A stretch of 64,000 nt of DNA from Psococerastis gibbosa. Taxonomy: Eukaryota; Arthropoda; Insecta; Psocodea; Psocidae. Where the stretch lies: positions 10,253,419 to 10,317,418 of the forward strand of contig OZ020486.1 of assembly GCA_963971405.1 (NCBI GenBank). Direction: 5' to 3'. How positions within the stretch are numbered: position 1 is the stretch's first letter; every line of letters begins with the position of its first letter. The notes beneath the pieces are model-generated. The model was not told the DNA's origin. It did not search any database and saw nothing but the letters and a program-made list of their open reading frames with translations. The translations under genes and the position numbers were made by a program. Positions 20,516-31,300 of the stretch are shown here, piece after piece.

Positions 20516-20839
20516 TTCCCCAAGTTCCACGAAGTCACCAAGGAAACTCACACGTTATCATAAATTATGAGGAAAACCTCGTGCTTCTCAAGGTTGCAAA
20601 GTGTAACTCTTTGATGACATATTACGTTTAGGAATAATTGGCAATGTTCTTTTTAAAAGTTACCAATGATAAGAGAAGTATACGACATGTTCTTCTAATT
20701 ATTTATGTATGTTTACTTTTTAGAATTGTCAAGTTAGCTCGTGGATGTTAAATGCATTTATTCAAGCTTTAAGATTTAAGGGAGTGTTTACATACCTGCT
20801 GGCTTTATATGGCTGAAACAAGCGCCAAACGTATGGCGT

Positions 20840-21233
20840 AACAAAATTAACCCATTTTTAGTCGGATGTTTTCGACTCGATGTTACTCATGATCAATGTA
20901 TTTATGTTAAAGTCACAGAAAACTCAAAGCTTTATTTATTATTGTAAGTCGATGATCATTTGATTATCGGTAATAATGTTAAAATTGAGATTGGCAAACA
21001 AAATCAATCAAGCCTGTATGAAATCACTCCAGAAGAGGGAGTAAAAGATATTGAAACTTGTTGAATGTTGATGTCAAGTGTCATTTTTTTAAAGAACTCA
21101 TTAAAAATGAAGTGGGTCAGTTTCTAACAAATGTTCCAAAAGCAGACCCTTACTTAAAAAATATAGGTTCGGACATTCTTTTTAAGTTGCGTGAAGCAAT
21201 GGGTGTTGGTTGTATCACTCATAAGGGATTTTA
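20840..21233 (+). pseudogene. unrecognised coding-like remnant
   Basis: Three plus-strand pieces in shifting frames look protein-derived. One, near 20862, reads VGCFRLDVTHDQCIYVKV. The next, near 20947, reads VDDHLIIGNNVKIEIG and then LYEITPEEGVKDIE. The last, at about 21080-21233, reads CHFFKELIKNEVGQFL, then TNVPKADPYLKNIG, and ends GCITHKGF before TAA. AATAAA-like signals follow at about 21285 and 21374. I do not recognise the family. It may be a decayed gene or processed copy. Confidence 0.3.
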
Positions 21234-22109
21234 AGGGTATTTCAATGGAATTTGAACTCAGAAGTAGAGTGTTAAGTTAAGTTGGAAATAAATATATGAC
21301 ACTTGATAGATGTTGATATCAATGGTTTCTTCCTGACTTTGTGGTTTATGTTGCTGGTATTGATTGTGTCTTAATAAACAGTATTTTATGTCTGTAAATG
21401 CTTTTGTATCTAGCCCCACCAATCTTTAAATAAGAAACCAGTTTTTTTAAGCTTGGGCTCAAAAAATGGGCGCGAAAAAAGTCCCGTAAGGTATAGCATA
21501 GGGCGTCTATAAAAACAAATCCTCAGAGAGAAACGTAATTTCAATTAATCTCTTCGCCACTAGCTAAGAATTTGCACCTTGGATCAGCCGAAAAGAGAGA
21601 CGAAAATAGCGACAGGGCTTAGAATCAAGATCCTCTCCGGCGATTTTACTTAAGAGGACATGCTACGTAGAAAATGAGCACCCCAAAATTTGTTGTTTAT
21701 ATTGACTTTTTATTTTTTATTTAATTAACAAAGCAAGTCATTAAAAATTTGGCTCATGGAAGTTGTAAAAGACTGCTTCACGCATCATGTAATAGGAAAT
21801 ATTAAATTTTTGGTACCTTAGTTCTTTCATACGTCTTTTGTCATCAAAGTGGAGGAAGCTTTGTTCGTCGGCTCAACATTGAACGATCTGTAAACCCTTA
21901 CCTAAAATTGTACGTCTTTGAACAATCTTACTTCAATTGTCCTTTAGGGTTAAATTTACGCTGCCTTGCTTTTCCCAATCCTACAGCACTGAAATGATCG
22001 AAGGGACGATTGCATCAGGGCTGCCAAATGACTCCTGCCGTATTCCTCGGAAATTGTTAAATAGTTCCTCAGAATACCCCGGAATTTTTTTTTAAATGTT
22101 GGTCTCCTT
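21234..22109. other. non-coding stretch
   Basis: No gene or clear repeat seen apart from a short segment (about 21960-22015) also found near 58190. AT-rich. Confidence 0.4.
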
Positions 22110-22111
22110 TA

Positions 22112-22251
22112 GATGGATATTCCACCAACGTCAATAGTGATAGTAAATGTAGTATTGACGTGGTAGCAGACATTTTTAGACTGTCTTAATGTCTGCTACC
22201 ACGTCAATACCACATTTACTATCACTATTGACGTTGATCGAATAGTCGCCT
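22112..22251. mobile_element. foldback MITE, AGGCG family, copy 1
   Basis: Almost the whole 140 bp is an inverted repeat: arms CCAACGTCAATAGTGATAG and its complement, then GACGTGGTAGCAGACATT and its complement. Flanked by TA. Related to the hairpins at 50221, 55021 and 57824. Confidence 0.7.
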
Positions 22252-22727
22252 TATATATGATTTTTTTCATTTTTGAACACCAAGGATGTTACAAATTAAA
22301 CTGGATATAAAGTTTGTTTTCATGTAGTATGCTAAGTATAGGCGGATTTTTATTATTTTTGAGAGTATCGACTGCTGTACGACACCATGCCTACTTCACC
22401 AGTTTTCATCTTTTAATCTTGCTAATTTTCAGAAGCTAGAGCAGTATAGTCTAAGGCTCCTAACATATATTAACATATTAACATATATATTATAGTATTC
22501 TGTGGCTCCTAAGCTACACCCACGTATACCATAAGTAGGTACCTTTAATTGTGGCAAATTCAAAATTGGCAGTTGACAATTAAAAATACTTGGAGTGCTG
22601 TGAAAAGCATTATAGGGGGCTGCGTAACCTTCTGGAGACTGGAGGGGGGGGGGCTAGGTTGTTTGGGTTGTCATTATCAGATCTAAGCTGTTCTCCGTGA
22701 ATCCAAGCCATTAATGTTATGGTAAAC

Positions 22728-23110
22728 CTGAATTAGTGAGGTTTTACACATTTTATCCCCTGGAGAAGGGGGCACAGTCTCCCATGCAGAAAAACAATGA
22801 TAAATGGGCCCAAATTAATGAGGTTTTTCGCATTTTATACCCTGGTGATAGGTGGGCCCGGGGGTCTCCCCCGTAGAAAAAAATTGATAAATAGGCCCAA
22901 ATTAGTGAGGTTTTACGCATATTAAACCCTGGAGAATGGGGGGCCGGGGGTTTCCCCCGGAGAAGGAAAATTGATGTATATAGGTCCAAATTAGTGAGGT
23001 TTTACGAATTTTGCAAGCAGTACAGTTGAGATTGTGCCGACAAATAAACCTACCACTGAGGGGGCCCGGGGGTCTACCCCGAAGAAAAAGCTTGAAAAAA
23101 TAGGTCTGAA
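22728..23110. repeat. tandem array of an 81-87 bp unit, about four copies
   Basis: Units start with AATTAGTGAGGTTTTAC near 22731, 22812, 22899 and 22986. Each holds CCTGGAGAA and a GGGCCCGGGGGTCTCCCCC palindrome. The last copy, past 23040, is degraded. No spacer/repeat pattern of the CRISPR type. Confidence 0.7.
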
Positions 23111-24011
23111 ATAGGCCTATTGGGATCTTAAGCATTTTGAGTAATATATTTTTGTGAAAATAAGTCAATGTGTTGATTTTTTCATGATGTCTTTCATGTA
23201 AAATAAGCATACCAGTATCAAGAATTAATTTCCCTTTCGTTATTGTGGATACTATGCCTTTCGCCTCCATAACGTCTTTGTCACCAGAAATCCTGGGGGG
23301 GGGGGCCTGCGGGCTTAGCCTCCCCCCCCCCCCCCCCAGGACCCCCCTATTTACGCCAATGCATGTATGTATAAACTTACAAACCTTTCTTGAAATAGGT
23401 TTGTGATGGAAATAATGCAATACGCTCCCATGATTTAATCATTTGATTTGACTTTTTTCTCACCCTCACACTTTTATAGGCTGATATGAAATTCCCGGCA
23501 TCTTATTTCAGGTTCATCTAAGTTTTATTCATTATACAAAGCTGAAGCTACTCAAGCTAGTAAATTTTTAAAAACATGCAGAAGTCTAAAATAATTTTTA
23601 GTGCGCTAGCGGCGGGAAATACACGACAGCTAAGTCGTAATAAATAAAGCTGACAATTAACTGTCATAACTGCCATAAGATAACTATTGAGTTTCATTTG
23701 GCGCGAAAATTTTAGGCCGAAATATGGTGGACTTTCGATTGGTCCCCTGCTTCAGCATGCAAATCATATGGAGGTGTAGGGTGGAAATAGTGTTTATATT
23801 TTTTGAATTTTTGCGAATTTTATGAAACCGCGAGAGAATCAATGGTCATTCGACAAAAATCTTAAAAAATAAAATAAAAACAAATTTCCCTAAAATCCCA
23901 CAGAAAAACCTCAAAAATTGTTGACCCCGGAAATTTTTCGGAATAAAATTATTTCCCACGGAATTCCGAGGTAAACCACGGAATGTGGCAGCCCTGGATT
24001 GCATGGTCTAT
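23111..24011. other. non-coding stretch with G/C-run repeat
   Basis: Contains a dispersed repeat with G-run and C-run (23296-23340) ending TTTACGCCAATGCATG, related to 61239-61662. No gene. Confidence 0.45.
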
Positions 24012-24457
24012 CAGCAGCCTGATCATGGCGATTGCAATACCGGGGTCACGTGATGGTGTTAATTCAACATCAAAAATTAAAAAATTGTCAAGTTGGCAAT
24101 ACTGAAGAACTGAACTGACGCGACGCTGCAAATATAAATAGCAAATATAATCACTTACCGCCCTAGGAATAAACTAGTTTTCATTTTGAATTAATATACA
24201 ATGTTAAGGATTATAAATAATTTGTCTAAATCTAAGGCAGAAAAAATGAAGAAAATATAGCCGAAGAGGCTTATTCAATTGCTTAAATAGACAATTTGAA
24301 TTTTCCGCGCTTGACACTCTTGCGACGATTACCAACATCAAAAATTAAACAATTCTGAACTTTGCTGTTTATTTATTTTAAACAATTGAATTAATACCAT
24401 CACGTGACATGGTATTATATTATCCCCGGTATTAAAATCGCCATGATCAGGCTGCTG
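24012..24457. mobile_element. foldback MITE, CAGCAGG family, long form, copy 1
   Basis: Begins CAGCAGCCTGATCATGGCGA and ends in its complement, with the conserved inner blocks CACGTGATGGT and ATTAATTC. Internal sequence (CTGAACTGACGCGACGCTGC) is shared with the copy at 32802. Confidence 0.75.
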
Positions 24458-24939
24458 GGATAAACCAATATACGATAATAATGCCATGGTTTACAATGCA
24501 TATTTTTTCTTCGAACCAAAACTGTCCGGTTTTGTAAGTGTATCGTTGCACCTAAAACCATATCTGTCTCACGAAATGGGACAATCACACTCACCCTTCA
24601 AAAACAATTCCAATTGCAGAGGACAAAGATATAAAGTATACATATTTATTTTTAGTTTTGGTGTAGTGATTTTTCTGTTACTGATAGGAGGCAGAAATTT
24701 GACAAATTTTCAGTTCCAAAATTTAAAAATGCCATATAATAGGATGTAGCATATCGTAAATGAGATAGTCTTCTATAACTTGGGTCTTGGATGGACTAAA
24801 TCTTCAATAAATTTCGTAGTAAACTAAAAAAATAAATACATAAACTGACGGATTGAGGAGTGTTCGCAGGGTGGAATATTTCTACGGCAAGCATTCTCTT
24901 AATTTCATTTTATTGTTTAATTCTTAGCCTAACATGAAA
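24458..24939. other. non-coding stretch
   Basis: An 87-codon plus-strand frame at 24486-24749 has no recognisable domain. Nothing else seen. Confidence 0.35.
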
Positions 24940-25069
24940 CAAATAAACAAAAAATAACAAAAACTTAGAGTTTTAGAAAAACTTGTTATAACAACCCGAA
25001 TTAGTAAAACCCAAATAATCGTTAAGAAATTAACTTTGCCTAAGAAACCCACTTGTGTTAGTATAAAAC

Positions 25070-25107
25070 CCAGAGCGCTTTCGGCAAGAACTGCCATCTA
25101 CAGACCC
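25070..25107 (-). ncRNA. hammerhead-like fold in the inverted part of PLE copy 2
   Basis: Minus strand: CTGTAGA, helix II GGCA/TGCC, GAAA, palindrome AGCGCT, then C. Same layout as copy 1, but helix I is poorly paired (GGGT opposite TGGG). Confidence 0.4.
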
Positions 25108-25403
25108 ACTAGCACAGTTACACCTTATCTGCGATTTGAGACATGCTCAACTCGAGGAGAAGATGCAAATATGACTAGGGAGAGGAAACCTTGGTTTATA
25201 TAGGGGGTGGGAGGGGGCGTGGCTGGTTACCTATTCCTAACCTACTGGCTATATCTATTAGAGGGGATGATTGTGTGAATGTTATGTCGTTTGTTAATTT
25301 TTCCCTATTGTGTAAAGCTCTTTTAATTTCTACATTTTCAAAAAAATTTAAATTGTAACTTTTCTTTTTTTGTGTAGGGCTGTCGAATTGTGAGGATCGA
25401 ATG

Positions 25404-26460
25404 TTCCCTTTCTCCCATTCTTGCTGAAATTTTTATGGATAACTTCGAACACAAACTTTTACTCAATAAAAATCCCCTAGTTAAATGTAGGCTATATCTT
25501 TCTGGACACGGTATGCAGATGATATCTTCTGCATTTGGACAGGACGTAACAGACAGCTAGACAATTTCTTAAGTTTTATCAACACCACTCTCCCAAAAAT
25601 CCAATTTACCATGGAAGTAGAAGAAAACAACTCCCTGAACTTCATAGACCTCACCATGACCTAAAATAATAGTACCCTAGACTTCAAGATATTTCGTAAA
25701 GAAACCCATAGCGATAATATAATCCCTGTTGATTCTTCTCACACATTCCAGCACAACCACGCAGCCTTCCATAGTATGATTTTCCGACTCCTTAACATCC
25801 CTATGAATGAAACCAACTATAATAATGAATTAAATACAATAAAACAAAGTGCCCAGAATAACAATTTCAATCTCAATCTAGTAGACAGAATTCTACGACA
25901 TCACAAAATCAAACACAACCTCAAACTAATTTACCCCCCAGGGAGCTTAAACCCGGTAACCAATAAATCATATTTCAGGATACAATACATAGAAAAAATC
26001 ACAGAAAAAATTAGTAACCTCATTTCTTCTACAACAGACAAAACAACAGCCCCGTACAATCGCAACAATTTGGCCAATAAACTCATGAACTGCAAAACCA
26101 AACCAGAAAAGGAAAAAGGGCAATGGAGTTTATCGTCTAAGTTGTAACGATTGTAACGCAATTTACAAAAGCTTTAAAACTAGGGTCAAAGAACATATAA
26201 CGGGTATAGGAGACACCAACACCACATTCGCGAAACACCTTAACTCAGAAAATCACACATTCGATCCACACAATTGGACAGCCCTACACAAAATAAAGAA
26301 AAGTTACACTTTAAATTTTTTTGAAAATGTTGAAATTAAAAGAGCTTTACACAATAGGGAAAAATTAACAAACGTCATAACATTCACACAATCATCCTCT
26401 CTAATAGATCTAGCCAGTAGGTTAGGAATAGGTAACCAGCCACGCCCGCCCGCCCCCCCC
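25404..26460 (+). pseudogene. PLE reverse transcriptase/endonuclease, 5'-truncated and broken
   Basis: Starts inside the SPLLAEIFMDNFE block. The VDD region has become ADD-like through changes in a short insertion (about 25490-25520). There is an in-frame stop in the ITKNN region (about 25662). An open stretch follows at 25776-26147. An extra G near 26118 shifts the frame, and a 15 bp deletion near 26168 removes the IGQTG part of the GIY-YIG motif. It keeps the 13 bp missing from copy 1, so the copies are not direct parent and child. Confidence 0.8.
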
Positions 26461-26568
26461 CCCCCCCTATATAAACCAAGGCTTCCTCTCCCTAGTCACA
26501 TTTGACTCTTCTCCTCGAGTTGAGCATGTCTCAAATCGCAGATAAGGTGTAACTGTGCTAGTGGGTTT

Positions 26569-26607
26569 CCCCCTGTAGATGGCAGTTCTTGCCGAAAGCG
26601 CTCTGGG
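26569..26607 (+). ncRNA. hammerhead-like fold, PLE copy 2 direct 3' end
   Basis: CTGTAGA at 26573-26579, helix II GGCA/TGCC, GAAA, AGCGCT, then C. Helix I is CCC opposite GGG with one mismatch at the core. Same core deviation (U for A) as copy 1. Confidence 0.45.
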
Positions 26608-26745
26608 TTTTATACTAACACAAGTGGGTTTCTTAAACAAAGTTAATTTCTTAACGATTATTTGTGTTTTACTAATTTGGGTTGTTATAACAAGTTTTTC
26701 TTAAACTCTTAAGTTTTTGTATTTTTTTGTTTATTAAAATGAAAT

Positions 26746-27103
26746 ACCACGAAGTCACGAGTAATCTAATTATTTCTACCATGAAACAATATATTAAAAC
26801 TGATCAAGGTTATTTTTAGGTTATATTAATGGACCCAGGCCTACTTATAGTGGCCCATAGGTCCCTTGTCCAACGACCCCATGGATTTCGGACATTATTT
26901 GTATTGTTTCCGTATGAATTTTTTTGGCCATTGGCAAACTGGTATGCGTTCCCGATGTCAACCTGCACCGTCTACAATCGGTAATGGACAAGCTGAGACA
27001 AGCTTACCATTAACGCAATGAATCAGGCGAAAGCATGACTTAACCAACTACAGATACGAGTCTATTCTAACTTATCAAAATATAGGGCATTCAATTAATC
27101 AAT
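26746..27103. other. sequence between PLE copy 2 and the receptor stop codon
   Basis: Probably includes the 3' UTR of the receptor gene (minus strand), but no clear poly(A) signal is evident. 26835-26980 (GTGGCCCATAG..., CCAACGACC) resembles 27975-28110, a dispersed repeat. Confidence 0.4.
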
Positions 27104-27532
27104 TTAATCCTTACTACTTTTCAACATCCTTTGACTTCTACTCAGGTAGCTGTACCAATAAAATGCGTTAATGGCGCCAAATAATAAGGGGAAAACAATT
27201 CTACTAGCTTTATCAATTTTGCTAACAGAGTTGAACCTAGGTGTTCGTTTTTTCTTCTTTCTGCGAGCCGTACCAAGCACACTGGGCCTCGGTGAGTTCA
27301 AGTTCCTGAGAGCGTGCGTTATACTTCCGGTCAGACTGCTGATGGACACTTTACGAGGCGGCCGCGGCTCAATTTTCGGTTTCTGCTTGACGGGCACTTC
27401 CGGTTCCGTAGGCGTGCAGCAACTGAGAGAACTTCGACGGGGGGTGGGGGGCGGCCGCTGGACCATGGGGTGGAGGGGCACCGTGTATGACGAGAGGGGG
27501 ATGAACTCCACGACGCTCAATTTTCCTGGTCT
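27104..27532 (-). CDS. Grd: receptor exon 8 (last): M3-M4 loop and M4
   Basis: Acceptor CTTTTCAG|AGACCAGG. 142 codons then a stop. Starts [15 protein letters not shown], continues as a Pro- and Lys/Arg-rich cytoplasmic loop (a [12 protein letters not shown] stretch, a KKKKR cluster), then the conserved [20 protein letters not shown] and the rest of M4 ([10 protein letters not shown]), ending [12 protein letters not shown]. The [12 protein letters not shown] block just before M4 is characteristic of arthropod GABA/glycine-like receptors. The plus-strand frame over this exon is a shadow. Confidence 0.88.
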   Translation of the reverse strand, partial: RPGKLSVVEFIPLSSYTVPLHPMVQRPPPTPRRSSLSCCTPTEPEVPVKQKPKIEPRPPRKVSISSLTGSITHALRNLNSPRPSVLGTARRKKKKRTPRFNSVSKIDKASRIVFPLLFGAINAFYWYSYLSRSQRMLKSSKD

Positions 27533-28577
27533 CTGAAAAGATTCCAGTAAATTACAATCCGAGAAACCGGATACAGTATATAAAGCGAGATATCAGTGCA
27601 TGTATAACAGTGGCATTGACCCATAAGGTATTTGCTCCATTTCCTGGTCATGCTTCGGAGAGCATGTAAAGTACACTGTCCGGGGTCTTCCTATTGGAGT
27701 ATAAAAGAAGGATGTATAGCCATAGCTCCGCTAGGTTGGCACAGTAATAGACCAATAAGTCATTAACAATTTATTAATTACATCGTATTGAAAAAATCCA
27801 AAATGACTTCTTATCAGTATTAGCTGTCATTTATATATTTTGCTGGTTCCTCCAAATTACAATAATTTGTTGTACCAATTACAAGCCCAAACAAGGCCAA
27901 GTAAACCATCAATGATACTATTCTTATTAGGTAAATTGAAGGATCCTTTATGGATAAAAGCACATACATCTAGTAGCAGTGGCCCATTGCTGAACCTCCT
28001 CTGCCAACGACCTCATTGATTTTTCAGACTGTTGAGTCTATTGGTCATATTTTCCCATTCATTTTGACCACTGGCAACAATCTTCTCACAAGTCACTATT
28101 GCCTCTCAAGAGTAAAAAGACACCCCTATATTGAATTTATTAAAGCTATCAAAAATGTCACATCCCTTATAAAGATGACTTCACTACTTTAGTTATATTG
28201 TATAATAATACGTTGTCATCAAACATTGAAATTTTTTAAATTTTTCCCCGAGTCTTCACTGTCCGTTATTTTTTACAGACGATTTTAATAATCATGTTAG
28301 AAATAGAAACAACATGAAAACTGAGTTTTAAGAATATTGTCTTCTAAAGGATGTAATATGTTAAACAGTTGCTACGTTCGACATTTCATGTCATTTATCA
28401 TTTTATCTTTATCCTGGGCCAGCAGCCAAGATTTCAAATGATGATTTGAAACTGCAAGTTTTTAAGAAAACAAAAAAAATATTTGGACCTGCAATGAGAA
28501 AAAATCATATACCTATACTGCAGATACTGCAGATGTGCATTTTTTGTTGTGAAAACGTAGCAAAAAAAAATTAATAC
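27533..28577 (-). other. receptor intron 7
   Basis: Phase 0. Holds the 3' part of a SINE-like repeat at 27612-27775 (CATGCTTCGGAGAGCATG, CTCCGCTAGGTTGGC) also present near 31430 and 54400, and the dispersed repeat at 27975-28110. Confidence 0.7.
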
Positions 28578-28688
28578 CTCAACCCAGCTCTGAATGTCTT
28601 CTTCATCTGAACTAGAATCAGAATTTAAGTCCATGCTGAAGTAGCACTCTCCTGACCCATATTTGGTGAAGTAATGAACGAAAGCGAA
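28578..28688 (-). CDS. Grd: receptor exon 7: end of M3 and start of cytoplasmic loop
   Basis: 37 codons between acceptor TTGTCGCAG and donor GAG|GTATTA. Peptide FAFVHYFTKYGSGECYFSMD followed by an acidic Ser-rich stretch (LNSDSSSDEEDIQSWVE). FAFVHYFTKYGSGECYF is the highly conserved M3 exit of this subfamily. Confidence 0.9.
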
Positions 28689-29204
28689 CTGCGACAAAGG
28701 TAGCATTATTATTATTGCAAATGTGCACAATATTGTGTAACAAGTTTCGATTGGATCTGACGATATTTTCTTACGCTCGGTGCACAAAGACAATTCGCAC
28801 TCCGGCGACTCGCAATGAATCCGTCATTGGATCAAATGGATTGGTGAGTGGTGGGGGCAAAACCACAAAGTCTACTTCAGAAGATTGCTCCCGCTGAGAT
28901 CACGCTTTTTTCAAGTAGACTGTGGTTTTGCACCAGCCCGGTTGCAGAATGACGGATTTCCAGGCGTCTTAGGATTCCGGGCATTAGGATTAAATTAAGC
29001 GGACTGGGCTTTGGCGACACACGGCACGATAGAAGACTTCTTTTATCAATTAAAGGGTTTAGTGGATGACGGTATAAAGTCACATAGGACATTATTATTG
29101 CATGCAAAAAACACTATTGGTCGGTAATGGTGAAGAGAAGTTCTATGTCGGAGAGATAGGATATTCGAGCATATCAAAAATATTTTTTTTAATCCTAGGG
29201 CTAC

Positions 29205-29379
29205 CTGCAGTCTGATTATGGCGATTATAATACCGGGGTTTAAATAATCCCTGGTATTAAAAAATGTAAACAAGATAATTTTATAATGGAAAGTTCTATT
29301 CTAAATTTGTTTGTTTACATTTTTAATACCAGGGTATTATTTAAAGCCCGGTATTTTAATCGCCATGATCAGCCTGCTG
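29205..29379. mobile_element. foldback MITE, CAGCAGG family, short form, copy 1
   Basis: 175 bp near-perfect hairpin. Arms read CTGATTATGGCGATTATAAT, ACCGGG and ATTAAAAAATGTAAACAA, closed by a short loop. CTAC occurs directly on both sides (29201-29204 and 29380-29383), a possible target-site duplication. Confidence 0.75.
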
Positions 29380-30111
29380 CTACCTCTTTTCAACAGAAAT
29401 TTAAAAAAAAAAAAAATGGCGGGAAGCGAATGCCTATCCCCATCTCTCCTATTTATAAACAGCTGGGTGTTCGTAATAGAATTGAGGAACTGAACTTCTT
29501 GATCTAGGCATAAAGGCGTTAAGAAACAACCTTTATCCATGGATTGAGTCAGTGACACATTGTTCATACTACCTACTTTTTATGAAGTGCTAAAGTTTGA
29601 CTATGACAAAATTTGACTTTTCTTTGTCAAAGAAGGTATTGTCACTGTTATGTACCGAACAGTCAGTTAACGCTATATACGATAGCATAATTAGAAATGA
29701 ATTGTTTCGAAAAGTGCATAAAAATTCAGATGTATCTAGCCACGACAATTAAGGAAATCTAGAAGAAAACCTGTCGCAGAGTTACGAAAAAAAAGGCTGA
29801 AGCCAAAAACATTGCTCATTTTTTTCATTAATTTCACAACATTTCGCCCTGCTAGATATTTATTTATTGTACTATCTGCCTACTGTACCTACATAGGCAC
29901 ATACAGGCTTACTAAGTATAAAGTTCCACAGCACCGCCAAACAATACCATTCAGATTCTTGAAACATTACAAATTAGAATATGCTGCTCTTTCGATGGAA
30001 ATCTACCAACTAATTATACCGAATACAATATAGGCAAAGATAAATAAATTTAGTAGATATTGCAGTAACCGAAATGTAGGCTAATTATATCCGAAGTGGA
30101 GTATTTAAGAA

Positions 30112-30215
30112 AAAATTGAGGACTCGAACCCACGATATACGGCTTACCGGAGCATCGTGTTTTAAACTGGTAACCACTACACTACGGTTTACACCGCATT
30201 CAGCATATATCGGAT
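30112..30215 (-). mobile_element. tRNA-derived SINE, copy 1
   Basis: Minus strand: GTAGTGTAGTGGTTACC (A-box-like) and GGTTCGAGTCC (B box) about 45 bp later, followed by ATTTTTTCTTAAATACTCC. The tRNA cloverleaf is degenerate. Confidence 0.65.
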
Positions 30216-30417
30216 ACCCTGATTGATGCTTAACGGCAAGAGTCAAATTGTTCGACAGGTTAGCACAAATGCCCAACTGAAGAAGTGTGCGTTTTTTTTT
30301 TTTTTTTTTGCATAAAGGCAAAGCTTTAGTTAGTTATCAATTTTAACAAATTGACTTTTGGTTGAAGGGCAACCTTTTTAGGTTATTATATCCAAAATAG
30401 GGCATCAAGAAAAAATA

Positions 30418-30505
30418 GAATCCGATGGGACTTGAACCCGTGATATATGCCTTACCGTGGCATCATGTTTACCACTACAGTATACTACAGATTCCACCCT
30501 ATTCA
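30418..30505 (-). mobile_element. tRNA-derived SINE, copy 2
   Basis: Minus strand: CTGTAGTGGTAAAC and GGGTTCAAGTCCC. The body downstream (ATTTTTTCTTGATGCCC, GGATATAATAACC) matches copy 1, with clear divergence. Confidence 0.6.
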
Positions 30506-30799
30506 GATTTAATGTCCTACAATGTCCCCTCTTTAAGGTGAAGTAAATTTTGCTTCGAACATGACAATTAAATTGAGCTTTGCAATGCCCCCGAAAGACA
30601 GATCATCACAGGTCATCATCCCCACTGACTCTGGTTTTTCTTGATTGTCTCGTTCGGACATAATGGTATAAGGAGGTTTCCTCTCAATTTAGTGTATAAA
30701 ATTGATAAAGTACCCTAGTTGCTAGAACTTGAACTCCAAGCCGAAATTGGAACGTAGATTATAAGGAAACCCTATAAAGTTTAATTAGAGGTAACTCAC

Positions 30800-30933
30800 C
30801 TGTATTATTGTCGCAAATATAAATGAGAATGAGAGAAAGACGAAGAAATCTAAGGCAGTGGGATAGGGCACTTTTGGAAGGTCAGTTCTAGCTTCTAGAC
30901 CGAGAAACGTCATTGTAAGCACTGTGGTGATTC
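30800..30933 (-). CDS. Grd: receptor exon 6: M2 (pore) and M3
   Basis: 134 bp between GTTTCAG and CAG|GTGAG. The peptide continues SLG-ITTVLTMTFLGLEART, DLPKVPYPTALDFFVFLSF, SFIFATIIQ. ITTVLTMTF lines the pore; LEARTDLPKVPYPTALD is the M2-M3 linker. Enters after one base of the Gly codon shared with exon 5. Confidence 0.92.
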
Positions 30934-31044
30934 CTGAAACCCAATAATGCAACAATCAAGTAACTACTGAAAGCCTCGGTAATTATAACAGAGTAGTTGT
31001 GTACTTCAAAGGATAAACTATAAAAGATCCCTAATTACCTCCAT

Positions 31045-31300
31045 TTCGGTGAGAAGAGCCAAATGGATGGGTCACCTGATCAGACAAGAAGGACTCCTAA
31101 GCACCATAATAGAAGGCACAATCGAATTAAGGCACCAATGCAAGAGGGCGACCGGGGAAGGCGTACGCAGAAGACCTCAAGAAAGATATGAGATGCGGAA
31201 CCTACTTGGAACTAATGAGAACGGCCCAAGACAGGGAGGAGTGGAGAAGGAGGTGGAAAGATTTGCTGCAAACCAATCAAAACATTAATTTTTCTGTCTA
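31045..31300 (+). pseudogene. RTE-type LINE C-terminal fragment
   Basis: RRAKWMGHLIRQEGLLSTII and EGTIE, then after a frameshift EDLKKDMRCGTYLELMRTAQ, DREEWRRRWKDLL, and stop. This is the usual end of endonuclease/reverse transcriptase proteins of RTE-like LINEs. Confidence 0.7.

Larger units (their letters stand above)
24940..26745 (+). mobile_element. Penelope-like element, copy 2: inverted 3' fragment followed by 5'-truncated direct copy
   Basis: 24940-25403 is the reverse complement of PLE copy 1 from about 8295 to 8786. At 25404 the sequence switches directly to the plus-strand RT region (equivalent to 7445 in copy 1) and continues to the same 3' end at 26745. Both outer ends therefore carry the same terminal sequence, in inverted orientation. 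Confidence 0.85.
28689..30799 (-). other. receptor intron 6
   Basis: Phase 0. Contains a short foldback MITE (29205-29379) and two tRNA-derived SINEs (30112-30215 and 30418-30505). 28689-29200 and 29385-30070 show nothing else recognisable. Confidence 0.7.

Noticed and set aside
22728..23110. CRISPR-like array
   Set aside because: Whole 81-87 bp units repeat without unique spacers, and the genome is eukaryotic.
27171..27536. 121-codon plus-strand frame
   Set aside because: Antisense shadow of receptor exon 8, which encodes M4.
30112..30505. tRNA genes
   Set aside because: A and B boxes are present but the cloverleaf is degenerate, two diverged copies share non-tRNA bodies, and T-rich tails follow; SINEs fit better.
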